Part shown: positions 16,482-23,852 of the stretch, piece by piece
Layout: every line of letters starts with the position of its first letter
Position numbering within the stretch: the first letter of the stretch is position 1
Source of the DNA: Brevibacillus borstelensis
GTDB taxonomy: Bacteria; Bacillota; Bacilli; Brevibacillales; Brevibacillaceae
Length of the DNA stretch: 53,453 nt
Reading direction: 5' to 3'
NCBI RefSeq assembly: GCF_003710865.1
Contig: NZ_RHHO01000029.1
Span: 1 to 53,453 of the forward strand
The notes under the pieces: generated by a model
The model's input: the letters and a program-made list of their open reading frames with translations, nothing else
What the model was told of the DNA's origin: nothing
The model's database searches: none
Program-made: the position numbers and the translations under genes

Positions 16482-17919
16482 AAGCAAGCTGAATCGGTTC
16501 AAGGAACATTTGACGAAGGAAGCGCCTCAGCAGCAAGGGAGCCGCGTGAAAGATACCGGAAGAGCCGGGGGTACGTTGGAACCGGCGTCTTCCGGTCCGT
16601 TCGAGCCAGCGTCTTCCGCGGGGCAAGAACCGACGCCCTTCAGTGCACCTCAACCAGCCCGCGGTACTGCACAACCTGACTCGGCGCCTGTTAATTCTCA
16701 AGCTAATATGGAAGAAATCCCGTTTATGGACAAATGGATGGAGCTGGGCGCCAAGCCGTATTTTTGGGAAGACGAGCATGTCATGGTACGGGAGGTGCGC
16801 TACCCGATCAGCCAGAGGCATGGCCATTATGCATTTGCCGGTTTGTACGAGACGATTGCGGCATGGGAGAGGGCCGGGTTTGAACACCCCCTGTCAGCAT
16901 CCGGGAGATCAGTGGAGGACCTGCTGTTTTTCGATACGGAGACGACGGGGCTGCACGGCGGGACGGGAAACACGGTCTTTCTGCTCGGGCACAGCCGAAT
17001 GGACGGCGAGAGCGTCATCGTCAGGCAGCATTTTTTGGCCGCTCCTTATTCGGAAGCAGCGCTCTACCGCTCTTTTTTGGAGGATTCGCAGACGGCTACC
17101 CACCTTGTGACGTACAACGGGAAGTCATTTGACTGGCCGCAGGTAAAGACCCGGCACACGCTATTGCGTGATCTTGTTCCCCGGCTTCCGGCATTTGGCC
17201 ATTACGATTTGCTGCACGGAGCGCGGCGGTTGTGGCGGGAGGATCTGGAGTCTTGCCGGCTTTCCCTGATCGAGCGGGAAAAACTGGGCGTGGTGAGGGA
17301 AGACGATGTCCCGGGGTATCTGGCTCCTATCCGGTATTTTGACTATTTGACCGACAAAAACCCGGACACGGTGGCAGGGGTTTTGCGGCACAATGAAATC
17401 GACGTCCTTTCCCTGATCACGCTCTACATTCATCTGTCAGCACTCTTGCTGTCACACGAGCAGCAGGTCGACATCTCTGAGGAAGAGCGATTCAAGGTAG
17501 GGCGATGGTATGAAGCGCTGGGCGATACCGAGCGGGCCATGCAGGCGTACCGGCTCGTTGCCGACAGCGTTCATCCGCTTCGCGACAAGGCTCGTATCGC
17601 GATGGGGAGCTGTTACAAGAGGCAAAAGGACTGGCGCCGGGCTTTGCTGGTATGGGAGGGTCTCGGCAATTCCGGGGTCACTCTCCCGGAAGATGTGTTG
17701 ATCGAGATGGCCAAGCTGTACGAGCATCAGGTAAAGGACTTGGAGAAGGCGCTTCTCTTCGCGGAAGCCGGGTATGACCGGTGGAAGCAGAAAGCGGCGC
17801 TGCTGCGCCGCAGGTCCAAAGCAGAGGAGGCAGCGTACCGCAAGCGGATCGAGCGGCTGGAACAGAAGCTGCGAACGCAGGCGGGCCCGGATCTGGATTA
17901 CGGCGGCGGCCTGGTATAG
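16471..17919 (+). CDS. mrfB: MrfB-like DEDDh exonuclease
   Basis: The start ATG 16471 follows GGGAGGAAG inside the end of mrfA. The 482-residue product has a variable proline/serine-rich N-terminal linker (residues about 20-75), then a DEDDh exonuclease fold: LLFFDTETTG (Asp155, Glu157), YNGKSFDWPQ (second motif Asp), and HNEIDVLSL (His and Asp of motif III). The C-terminal third has helical TPR-like repeats (YEALGDTERAMQAYRLV). It corresponds to B. subtilis YprB/MrfB, the nuclease partner of MrfA in mitomycin C repair; B. subtilis MrfB is shorter (about 410 residues), the difference being mainly the N-terminal linker. The gene is coupled to mrfA. Confidence 0.88.
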   Translation: MSLKSKLNRFKEHLTKEAPQQQGSRVKDTGRAGGTLEPASSGPFEPASSAGQEPTPFSAPQPARGTAQPDSAPVNSQANMEEIPFMDKWMELGAKPYFWEDEHVMVREVRYPISQRHGHYAFAGLYETIAAWERAGFEHPLSASGRSVEDLLFFDTETTGLHGGTGNTVFLLGHSRMDGESVIVRQHFLAAPYSEAALYRSFLEDSQTATHLVTYNGKSFDWPQVKTRHTLLRDLVPRLPAFGHYDLLHGARRLWREDLESCRLSLIEREKLGVVREDDVPGYLAPIRYFDYLTDKNPDTVAGVLRHNEIDVLSLITLYIHLSALLLSHEQQVDISEEERFKVGRWYEALGDTERAMQAYRLVADSVHPLRDKARIAMGSCYKRQKDWRRALLVWEGLGNSGVTLPEDVLIEMAKLYEHQVKDLEKALLFAEAGYDRWKQKAALLRRRSKAEEAAYRKRIERLEQKLRTQAGPDLDYGGGLV

Positions 17920-17953
17920 TTTTCATTTTGGTACAAAAGCATAGCTGCTATTG

Positions 17954-17959
17954 TATAAT
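17954..17959 (+). promoter_or_regulatory. Candidate -10 box of the coiled-coil gene
   Basis: A perfect TATAAT lies 30 bases before the ATG at 17989. No good -35 hexamer sits at 16-18 bases upstream, so the promoter is only partly supported. Confidence 0.4.
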
Positions 17960-17988
17960 GAACACAGAAGACTGGGGGAGTGTTTCGG

Positions 17989-18510
17989 ATGTCTGATTTG
18001 GAAAACGTTTTGGACAGGATGTTTGCTGAATTTCAGAAGCTGACGAACCGCTTGGACCGGATGGAAACGAGAATGACGGAATTCCAGAGCAGCGTAGACC
18101 GGATGGAAACGAGAATGACGGAATTTCAGAGCACCGTAGACCGGATGGAAACGAAAATGACGGAGTTCCAGAGCAGCGTAGACCGGATGGAAACGAGAAT
18201 GACGGAATTCCAAAGCACCATTGACCGGATGGAATCGAAAATAGTGGGGCTCGATACGAGGCTGACAGCGTTTCAAGGCAGCGTAGAACCCAAGCTGCAA
18301 GGTTTTGAAAGCTCTCTGGACCGCGTCGAATCGAGGCTGGACGACCTGCAAAAATCCGTAAACCGGATCGAACACTCCCAGCAGGATGAGGTACTGGGCA
18401 TGCTTAGGCTTGTCAAAACGAAGACCGAAACACATGAGTCCAAAATCGACGTCCTCAACAAGCGTTTGCTCGAAGCAGAGGCGAAGCTGGAGAGAGTCGC
18501 TAATTTATAA
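17989..18510 (+). CDS. Coiled-coil protein with 14-residue tandem repeats
   Basis: ATG 17989 follows GGGGGAG by about ten bases; an upstream in-frame GTG at 17980 overlaps that site. The 173-residue product has no signal peptide or membrane span and is almost entirely heptad-like: four near-identical 14-residue units DRMETRMTEFQSSV, then degenerate units (SSLDRVESRLDDLQKSV) to the end. Each unit is two heptads with hydrophobic residues at a and d, so a long parallel coiled coil is expected. The DNA repeat is 42 bp and highly conserved, suggesting recent expansion. Similar repeats occur in phage tail fibre and cytoskeletal-like proteins, but no functional domain is seen. A convergent terminator lies downstream. 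Confidence 0.75.
   Translation: MSDLENVLDRMFAEFQKLTNRLDRMETRMTEFQSSVDRMETRMTEFQSTVDRMETKMTEFQSSVDRMETRMTEFQSTIDRMESKIVGLDTRLTAFQGSVEPKLQGFESSLDRVESRLDDLQKSVNRIEHSQQDEVLGMLRLVKTKTETHESKIDVLNKRLLEAEAKLERVANL
18055..18222 (+). repeat. Four 42-bp tandem repeats inside the coiled-coil gene
   Basis: Units at 18055-18096, 18097-18138, 18139-18180 and 18181-18222, each beginning GACCGGATGGAAACG, differ at only a few bases. A fifth diverged unit follows. The repeat number could vary between strains. Confidence 0.9.
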
Positions 18511-18584
18511 ATACACCTTAGGTGGACGATACAAGTTAGCAGGCGAAAATTCGAATCGCCCGCTACTCGCAATTACAAAAAAAT

Positions 18585-18637
18585 GCAGCAGCAAATTCGG
18601 GTGCGAAAATACAATCCGAAACAGCTGCTGCCTGTTT
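18585..18637. terminator. Bidirectional terminator
   Basis: GCAGCAGC (18585-18592) pairs with GCTGCTGC (18624-18631), with an inner TTCGG/CCGAA stem. CTGTTTTTT follows on the plus strand and ATTTTTTT on the minus strand. It ends both the coiled-coil gene and the GNAT gene. Confidence 0.8.
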
Positions 18638-18642
18638 TTTAT

Positions 18643-19101
18643 TCACGGTAGCGCTTGTGTATCCGGCGGTTCCCCGCTCAGCAGTTTTTTGAGCAATACC
18701 TCGTCATCCACTGCATAGCCGCAGCGCTCATATGTCCGAATCGCAGCGGCGTTTTGTCTGCCAGTCAATACCTTCACTTCCGTGACTCCGCGCTGTTTCA
18801 GGTGCGTTTCCAAAAAAGCAATCAAGGACGCAGCCGCTCCTTTTCCCCGAGCGGACTTCTCCACATACAATTCTGTTATTTCTCCCAGAAGCTCCTCGTA
18901 ACAGAATGATTGGAAGCGTTGTGCGCAGCCGAATCCGACGATTTTGCCATCGCATTCCGCTACGGCGATCAACTCGCTGCTCGTGCGCATGCTCTCGACG
19001 ATTTCCGGTACAGGCCTCCTGTCGCCACCGTTGAACAGCTGGTTTAACCTGGCCAGCTCCTGTGCGTCGCTTTCTACTGCCAGTCTCGTTCTTATCTCCA
19101 A
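18643..19101 (-). CDS. GNAT family N-acetyltransferase
   Basis: Start set at TTG 19101, nine bases after GGAGG; upstream in-frame codons run into the neighbouring gene and add non-conserved residues. The 152-residue product has the GNAT fold: RTRLAVESDAQELARLN at the N-terminus, the acetyl-CoA loop SARGKGAAASLIAF (R-x-x-G-x-A type) around residue 95, and a late NAAAIRTYERCGY motif (NxxAxxxYxxxGF) typical of the family. It transfers an acetyl group from acetyl-CoA to an unidentified amine. It may share regulation with the MarR gene immediately upstream on the same strand (90 bases apart), but no operon signal is certain. Confidence 0.85.
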   Translation of the reverse strand: MEIRTRLAVESDAQELARLNQLFNGGDRRPVPEIVESMRTSSELIAVAECDGKIVGFGCAQRFQSFCYEELLGEITELYVEKSARGKGAAASLIAFLETHLKQRGVTEVKVLTGRQNAAAIRTYERCGYAVDDEVLLKKLLSGEPPDTQALP

Positions 19102-19190
19102 ATCGAATCGCCTCCAAGCGCAATTTTCTGATCGGGTGGGATAGTCTTGCTCCTTTTCGATATGCGAAAAAGAAGAGGGAAATGGAAAGT

Positions 19191-19676
19191 CTAGTGAGCA
19201 GTATGGTTTAAATTGCAAATCAATTGGTTCAACACTTTGATCGCCGTCTTGTATTCTTCTTCCGTGATCCCCTGAAACACCTGTTTATCGAATTCAAAAA
19301 GAATCGCATCAAGTCTTGGAAATGCTTCGTTGCCTTCGCCTGTCAGTTCAAGCTCGGTAATGCCGAGCTCCGGCTTCTCTGTACGAATCATCCAGCCTCT
19401 TTGCACCAGGGAGTCAATGACTTCGTCCAATGTTTTCAAATCGACAAAGTCGTGAATCAGTTCGTGCAAGTCCTTCCTTGTTTTGACGCGTCCGTGGTAT
19501 GTGTTGTTGAGGGCCTGCCAATGGGTGCGTGTTAAGCCCATAGGCGCGAACATGTCGTTGACGTTTTGCGTGATCAACTTATCAACCCGTTTCAAATACC
19601 AGCCGATCGGCTTTTCGGAATCGTGCGAGAAGTGCTTCCTTCTTTCCACTTTCCTCTGGAGCGGATTGTTTTCCAT
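19191..19676 (-). CDS. MarR family transcriptional regulator
   Basis: Three consecutive ATG codons (19682, 19679, 19676) lie after GGAGG; the third has the best eight-base spacing. The roughly 161-residue product has a winged-helix core: GWYLKRVDKLITQNVNDMFAPMGLTRTHWQALN, then a DLHELIHDFVDLKTLDEVIDSLVQRGWMIR helix-turn-helix and a wing with ITELELTGEGNEAF. That order is diagnostic of MarR proteins. A 16-bp perfect palindrome lies upstream at 19715-19730, a suitable autoregulatory operator. Targets may include the adjacent GNAT gene. Ligand unknown. Confidence 0.85.
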   Translation of the reverse strand: MENNPLQRKVERRKHFSHDSEKPIGWYLKRVDKLITQNVNDMFAPMGLTRTHWQALNNTYHGRVKTRKDLHELIHDFVDLKTLDEVIDSLVQRGWMIRTEKPELGITELELTGEGNEAFPRLDAILFEFDKQVFQGITEEEYKTAIKVLNQLICNLNHTAH

Positions 19677-19714
19677 CATCATAACCTCCTCACTGACGTT
19701 GCGAAAGCAAATGA

Positions 19715-19730
19715 TAGTTAGTACTAACTA
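19715..19730. promoter_or_regulatory. 16-bp perfect palindromic operator candidate
   Basis: TAGTTAGTACTAACTA is perfectly self-complementary and lies 39 bases ahead of the MarR start codon, downstream of the TetR gene. Its core GTTAG..CTAAC recurs in front of the TetR gene at 20364-20379. Confidence 0.6.
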
Positions 19731-19749
19731 ACAACAACTGTTTTAAAAA

Positions 19750-20343
19750 CTATGGCGTCAAAGCTCTGACAAATAACTGAACACTCGATTCGATAAATTC
19801 GTCGATGGAAGTGCTTGTTATCAACTGGCCGCTGGTCAGGCTGCTTACAAATGCGCCGAAGTTCATCCACATGAAGGTCATGGCCTGGACCTCCGGGTCG
19901 GTTGTGATCATCAAGCCTCTTTTCTGCATGGCTGCGAAATAGTCCGTCAACAATTCTTTTAGCTGCTGTGGATGTTTGTTCGCCTTTTCCCGAAACCCGG
20001 GCAAATAATCGCCGTCTTTTAGCGCGATCATAACGATTTTTCGATTGCGATTCATGATCTGATGATACGTTTTGCTGACGAGGAACAAGTCCGCTTGCAA
20101 GTCCCACACCAGTTCTTCGTTAAAAATCCGTTTCATCTCCACGGTATAGTAAAAGCGGTCGACTGCGGTTTCGAGAACCTTTTGCTTGCTGCCAAAGTGG
20201 CGAAACAGCGTCATCTCGCTTAAACCGGCCGCGGCCGAGATTTCTTTTGTGGAAACGCCTTTGTAGCCTTTCTCGGCCATCAAATCGATGGCTGCCAACA
20301 AAATTTTGTCTCCGGTACTTAGATGCGGATTGCCCGAGCTCAT
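19750..20343 (-). CDS. TetR family transcriptional regulator
   Basis: A 197-residue regulator starting at ATG 20343 behind GAGGGGGGAAAAT. The N-terminal domain is a clear TetR helix-turn-helix: KILLAAIDLMAEKGYKGVSTKEISAAAGLSEMTLFRHFGSKQ (residues about 12-55). The rest is a helical ligand-binding domain with a C-terminal part rich in aromatic residues (MTFMWMNFGAFVSSL). It lies upstream of the MarR and GNAT genes on the same strand. A GTTAG/CTAAC inverted repeat just ahead of it suggests autoregulation. What it controls besides itself is not evident; no transporter is adjacent on this strand. Confidence 0.88.
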   Translation of the reverse strand: MSSGNPHLSTGDKILLAAIDLMAEKGYKGVSTKEISAAAGLSEMTLFRHFGSKQKVLETAVDRFYYTVEMKRIFNEELVWDLQADLFLVSKTYHQIMNRNRKIVMIALKDGDYLPGFREKANKHPQQLKELLTDYFAAMQKRGLMITTDPEVQAMTFMWMNFGAFVSSLTSGQLITSTSIDEFIESSVQLFVRALTP

Positions 20344-20363
20344 ATTTTCCCCCCTCTATCAAT

Positions 20364-20379
20364 GTTAGCGAATACTAAC
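20364..20379. promoter_or_regulatory. Inverted repeat ahead of the TetR gene
   Basis: GTTAG (20364-20368) and CTAAC (20375-20379) are separated by six bases and lie 21 bases upstream of the TetR start. It is the likely autoregulatory operator. The remaining 20380-20605 stretch shows no gene. Confidence 0.5.
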
Positions 20380-20605
20380 GTGTTGCATGTTCATCATAAA
20401 CCATTTTTCAAGAAGAGAAAAGAATCAAAAGAAATTCTGCTTCTGATCACACCGGTGTTTATAACAATACGAGTACGAACCGATGCCGTAGCGCTTTGCT
20501 TTGCACAAACAGGCACCCGTAAAAAGGCCGCCCTCCGCTGGCCGGAAAGGCGAGGGGAGGACGACAGGGGGGGAAGCTTTAAACCATGGTTTGGCTATGC
20601 AGTAC

Positions 20606-20998
20606 TTATTTTTGCTTCTCCTTCATTTCCCGATGAAGCGAGCCTACGTTTTCCGCAAGCTTGTCGAGCGACTGGTTCATGCCGATTACGGCGTATTCGG
20701 CCATTTGACCCGGCGTCCAACCGGATTCGGTAATCGTCAGTTCCGTTTGCTCGCCCAGAGCTTTAAATTCAATCACAAATTCAATTTCCTTCGGGTAGTC
20801 CGGGACGCCTGCCTGAGCGGGATCGATGATGTTTCCGTCCTTGTCGGCCATGCTTTGCGTGAATTCGATACGCTCCATCGGCACAATTTTCTTGTAGAAG
20901 CCGGCGGAGTACAGCTCATGTCCGCCGTGGTCTTCCGGAGCCCGCATGCAAAATACGTATTTTCCGCCTTCACGGAAGTCAATTTCGCAGTGTGGCGA
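20606..20998 (-). pseudogene. 5'-truncated AHSA1/SRPBCC-domain gene
   Basis: The frame encodes the C-terminal two thirds of an AHSA1 (Hsp90 activator-like SRPBCC) protein: PHCEIDFREGGKYVFCMRAPED, then MERIEFTQSMADKDGN, ELTITESGWTPGQMAEYAVIGMNQSLDKLAENV. Homology starts about ten codons before the first usable ATG (20947), and an in-frame TGA lies at 21005-21007. The usual N-terminal 50 residues, including the WxxWTDPxxLxxWW region, are missing; the sequence there is instead the MerR promoter region. There is no ribosome site at 20947. It is therefore a truncated remnant, probably left by a deletion that brought the MerR operon next to it. A short expressed protein from 20947 cannot be fully excluded. 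Confidence 0.65.
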
Positions 20999-21053
20999 AT
21001 TATTTCAGGGACGGTTGGAGTCTCTTGGATGAGAATGTGCTTTTGAAAAAAAT

Positions 21054-21085
21054 TTGACCCTAACGCATACGTCAGGGTTTATTGT
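21054..21085 (+). promoter_or_regulatory. MerR-type promoter with long spacer and dyad operator
   Basis: TTGACC (21054-21059) is followed by a 19-20 base spacer and TTATTG/TATTGT. The spacer contains the dyad ACCCTAACG (21057-21065) and CGTCAGGGT (21070-21078). An overlong spacer filled by a dyad is the hallmark of MerR-activated promoters, here placed to drive merR and the SMR genes. Confidence 0.7.
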
Positions 21086-21125
21086 AAATAGCAGGAAGCA
21101 GAATTCTTTCGTGGAGGTATCTGCG

Positions 21126-21932
21126 ATGTACAGTGTAGGCGAGCTGCGCAAAAGGACAAATATCTCGGTAAGAACCTTGCATTATTACGATGAATTGGGC
21201 TTGCTGAAACCGTCCAGGGTAACCGAGACGGGGTACCGGTATTACTCAAAAGAGGATGTATTGAAACTGCAGCAAATCACGGCTCTCAAAAAGCTCGGAT
21301 TTCCGTTGTCGCGCATCAAGGACATTCTCAATGCCGAGGATGCGCTCCCGGCCGAAATACGCTGGAAAAAGGCGATCCGGGGACAAATCGGTACGATCAG
21401 GGAAGAAATGGAGCGATTGCGGCGCTTGGAGCGATTGCTGTTTCACACCCTGTATTCGATCGAAATCACGGGCGATTTTCGCACCGACGACATTTTTTCG
21501 TTTATTCAGGCGATGCAGCCTGAGAAAGAGCCGAGCAACGACGAATCTCGCGAGCAATTTTTCAATGAGCATTTTACGCCGGAGGAAATCGAGGTTATTG
21601 ACGGATTGCCGACATTCGATACAGACGATCCGAAGGCCGACGAATGGGTCAAGCTGCTGAGGGACATCCGGGACCATATGCACGAGCCTCCGCAATCACC
21701 TGTCGCACAGCGCCTGGCAAAGCGGGTTATGGATTGCGCGGAAGCATTTTTCGGAGGCAATACGGAGGTGATGGAAAAGTATTGGGAACTGATCAGGCCT
21801 TCGCCTGGCGATGCTCCCGTCGTTTACGGCCTGGATTACAAGCTGATGGCCTATATCGATCAAATCGTTGAGTGGTACGAGAAAGAGAGAGGAAAGGAGA
21901 GGGATGAGCAGGATGACCGTCGGCGATCATGA
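21126..21932 (+). CDS. MerR family regulator with TipAS-like effector domain
   Basis: ATG 21126 lies eight bases after GGAGG (21113-21117); the longer frame from 21054 starts inside the promoter. The 268-residue product begins MYSVGELRKRTNISVRTLHYYDELGLLKPSR, a textbook MerR winged helix-turn-helix, followed by TGYRYYSKEDVLKLQQI and a long dimerisation helix. The C-terminal half (FFNEHFTPEEIEVIDGLP to YIDQIVEWYEKERG) is helical and resembles TipAS-type antibiotic-binding domains. The first SMR gene begins 29 bases before this stop codon, so the regulator and the efflux pair are translated together. It probably activates the promoter at 21054 when it binds a toxic cation or drug. Confidence 0.88.
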   Translation: MYSVGELRKRTNISVRTLHYYDELGLLKPSRVTETGYRYYSKEDVLKLQQITALKKLGFPLSRIKDILNAEDALPAEIRWKKAIRGQIGTIREEMERLRRLERLLFHTLYSIEITGDFRTDDIFSFIQAMQPEKEPSNDESREQFFNEHFTPEEIEVIDGLPTFDTDDPKADEWVKLLRDIRDHMHEPPQSPVAQRLAKRVMDCAEAFFGGNTEVMEKYWELIRPSPGDAPVVYGLDYKLMAYIDQIVEWYEKERGKERDEQDDRRRS

Positions 21933-22617
21933 GTACGGGAAACAACAATGGAGATATTGGCGATGGCATTTTGCTGTTTTTGCGGCCGCTCACTTCGGAA
22001 TGGCCTACATGTTTGGGCTTGCCCCTGCTTCCGGGCCTTCGGGCAATCCCTATATCGAACAGATCGTGAACTGGATCATGTACCGGGAGCCTGATTTGTA
22101 CCGGGAAGCCCTCGGCAATCAAATCAGCTCCGTCTGGACGACGATCATGACCATCCACACGCTGTGGGCTTTGTGGTTTGCTTTCTTTCCGAAAAAGCGG
22201 GCAGTCAATCCTATGCCTGCCCCATCGGCAGGTTTCCAAGCCGCAAATAAAGAGGCATCGAACCAAAGAGCCGCGGAAAAAACGCTATCGCATGGCAGGG
22301 CATGGGTATACGTCCTCATGGGAGGCATACTCGAAATCGTATGGGCTGTCAGCTTCAAGACCGGATCGATCGGTCTTCATACGCTGATCGCGATTTTTGC
22401 CAGCTTCGATCTTCTCATCCGGGCCGCCAAGGTATTGCCAGTCGGCACCGTTTATGCGGTTTTCGCCGGTATCGGCTCAGTAGGCACAATCCTGGCGGGA
22501 GCGCTCTATTTGAAAGAACCGCTTTCTGCGGTCAAGGTGATTTTCGTTCTGCTGCTTGTCGTGTTTATCATCGGTCTGAAAGCTTCTGAAACGCGCAGTG
22601 TAAAGGGGGACGGATAA
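21904..22617 (+). CDS. SMR family efflux subunit with extra N-terminal two-span domain
   Basis: ATG 21904 follows GGAAAGGAGAGGG inside the end of merR. The 237-residue product has an ordinary SMR unit only in its last 105 residues: WVYVLMGGILEIVWAVSFK with the essential Glu144, then spans ending IIGLKAS. Residues 1-130 are extra: two predicted membrane spans (about 22-40 and 77-95) and a soluble linker rich in Ala, Asn and Gln. SMR proteins are usually 100-120 residues with four spans. A second, normal SMR gene overlaps the stop by one base, so they form a paired, YkkCD-like pump. I do not recognise the N-terminal domain. Confidence 0.8.
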   Translation: MSRMTVGDHEYGKQQWRYWRWHFAVFAAAHFGMAYMFGLAPASGPSGNPYIEQIVNWIMYREPDLYREALGNQISSVWTTIMTIHTLWALWFAFFPKKRAVNPMPAPSAGFQAANKEASNQRAAEKTLSHGRAWVYVLMGGILEIVWAVSFKTGSIGLHTLIAIFASFDLLIRAAKVLPVGTVYAVFAGIGSVGTILAGALYLKEPLSAVKVIFVLLLVVFIIGLKASETRSVKGDG

Positions 22618-22931
22618 TGGCATGGGCTTATTTGATTTTGGCGGGGCTGCTTGAGATTATCGGCGTGATCGGGATCAAAAAAGTCGCCGAGCATAATAGC
22701 TGGAGCAATAATCTCCTTCTGTACGGCGGCTTCTTTGCCAGCTTCAGTCTGCTGACGCACGCGATGCAAGAAATCCCGTTATCCGTGGCTTATACCGTTT
22801 GGACGGGTATCGGGACACTCGGGTCTGCGGCCATCGGTATGGTGTTTTTCCGCGAACCGCGAAGCCGACTGCGGCTGTTTTGCATGGCGGGAATTATCGT
22901 GACTGTTCTTGGACTGAAACTGGCAGATTGA
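22617..22931 (+). CDS. SMR family efflux subunit
   Basis: A 104-residue four-span protein whose ATG shares one base with the previous TAA (TAATG), so translation is coupled. MAWAYLILAGLLEIIGVIGIK carries the conserved proton/drug-binding Glu13, and TVWTGIGTLGSAAIGMVFF with REP is typical for the third and fourth spans of small multidrug resistance proteins. With the longer upstream SMR protein it should form an antiparallel heterodimer exporting cationic compounds in exchange for protons. Guanidinium export is possible for paired SMRs, but no guanidine riboswitch was seen upstream; the operon looks MerR-controlled instead. Confidence 0.88.
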   Translation: MAWAYLILAGLLEIIGVIGIKKVAEHNSWSNNLLLYGGFFASFSLLTHAMQEIPLSVAYTVWTGIGTLGSAAIGMVFFREPRSRLRLFCMAGIIVTVLGLKLAD

Positions 22932-22952
22932 AACTGCTCACGCTTGTAGAGA

Positions 22953-23017
22953 GGGGCCATGGGCAACTGGCGGTCCATCGGTCGGCAGGACTCGGCGGCA
23001 GTTGCCACCCAGGCCCC
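22953..23017 (+). other. Long GC-rich hairpin after the SMR pair
   Basis: GGGGCC (22953-22958) pairs with GGCCCC (23012-23017), and GGCAACT pairs with AGTTGCC further in, giving a long stem with small bulges. There is no T run after it, so it is not a normal terminator; it could stabilise or process the SMR mRNA. Confidence 0.5.
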
Positions 23018-23024
23018 ACCTTGA

Positions 23025-23069
23025 AAAATAAAAGGGTAACCCCGTACAAGAGAAACGGGTTTATCCTTT
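23025..23069 (-). terminator. Terminator for the GNAT gene
   Basis: Read on the minus strand, AAAGGATAAACCCGT pairs imperfectly with ACGGGGTTACCCTTT and is followed by TTTATTTTT. It lies about 100 bases after the stop of the minus-strand acetyltransferase gene. Confidence 0.6.
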
Positions 23070-23171
23070 AAAAGTAACATATCTGTACAACAGAGCCCCA
23101 ATTAGCTGAATTGCCACATAAAAGAGCGCTGGATTGCCCGCCATATAATTGTTTCGACAGCTTGAAAAAAC

Positions 23172-23753
23172 TTACGCCTGGGGAGTGGGAGCCCCGTATT
23201 TCTCCCGGTATTCGCGGGCCAGCATGCTCATCATGACGGAATCGTGGTACTGGTGATGGTAATAGAGAGCCTCGCGCTGGACGCCTTCCTGTTTAAACCC
23301 GATCTTCTCATAGGCGCGGATGGCTCGTTCGTTGTAGGAAAACACGTTGAGCTCGATCCGGTGAAGATTGAGGATGCCAAAGCCGTATCCGAGCAGCAGG
23401 CGCATTGCCTCGCTTCCAAAGCCTTTGCTCTGATGCTGCAGTTCGTTGATGGCGATGCGAATATTGCAATTCCGATTGACCGGATCGATCGATTGGAGCG
23501 CAATGTCGCCGATCACTTCGTCATTGTCCCGCAGGGCGATGAGCAGCAGCAGGTTGGAAGAATCCTGGGACTTGGCGTCGAGGTAGCGGTGAATCTGTTC
23601 GCGGGTAAAGCTGCGCTGTGTACCGGTCAGTCGGCGGGTTTCCGGATGAAAGAGCGTGCCAAAGTACAGATCGGTATCTGCCAGCTCGACAGGGCGAAGG
23701 TAGACGCGTTCGCCTTCGAGGAACCGGACAGGCTTGTTTGCGGATGTATGCAT
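23172..23753 (-). CDS. GNAT family N-acetyltransferase (RimJ/RimL type)
   Basis: A 193-residue protein starting at ATG 23753 behind AGGAGG. It has the RimJ/RimL-like opening GERVYLRPVELADTDLYF, a mid-protein beta-bulge region DNDEVIGDIALQSIDPVNRNCNIRIAI, the acetyl-CoA loop QSKGFGSEAMRLLLGYGF (Q-x-x-G-x-G) and the closing YNERAIRAYEKIGFKQEGVQRE. These motifs are diagnostic for protein/amine N-acetyltransferases, but substrates within this branch vary (ribosomal proteins, polyamines, antibiotics). It is divergent from a MocR-type regulator 99 bases away, which may control it. Confidence 0.9.
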   Translation of the reverse strand: MHTSANKPVRFLEGERVYLRPVELADTDLYFGTLFHPETRRLTGTQRSFTREQIHRYLDAKSQDSSNLLLLIALRDNDEVIGDIALQSIDPVNRNCNIRIAINELQHQSKGFGSEAMRLLLGYGFGILNLHRIELNVFSYNERAIRAYEKIGFKQEGVQREALYYHHQYHDSVMMSMLAREYREKYGAPTPQA

Positions 23754-23852
23754 GATTCGATGCCTCCTTTTGATACCTTACAATAGCGAAAATGTGTATA
23801 CTTGGAAATGGACAGTTTCGCAAAAAGTAAAAGGACAGATGGAGGTTCACCG

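Noticed and set aside
21000..22616. Guanidine-I (ykkC) riboswitch ahead of the SMR pair
   Set aside because: Paired SMR pumps often have one, but the sequence upstream is a MerR promoter and coding sequence; no conserved riboswitch core was seen.
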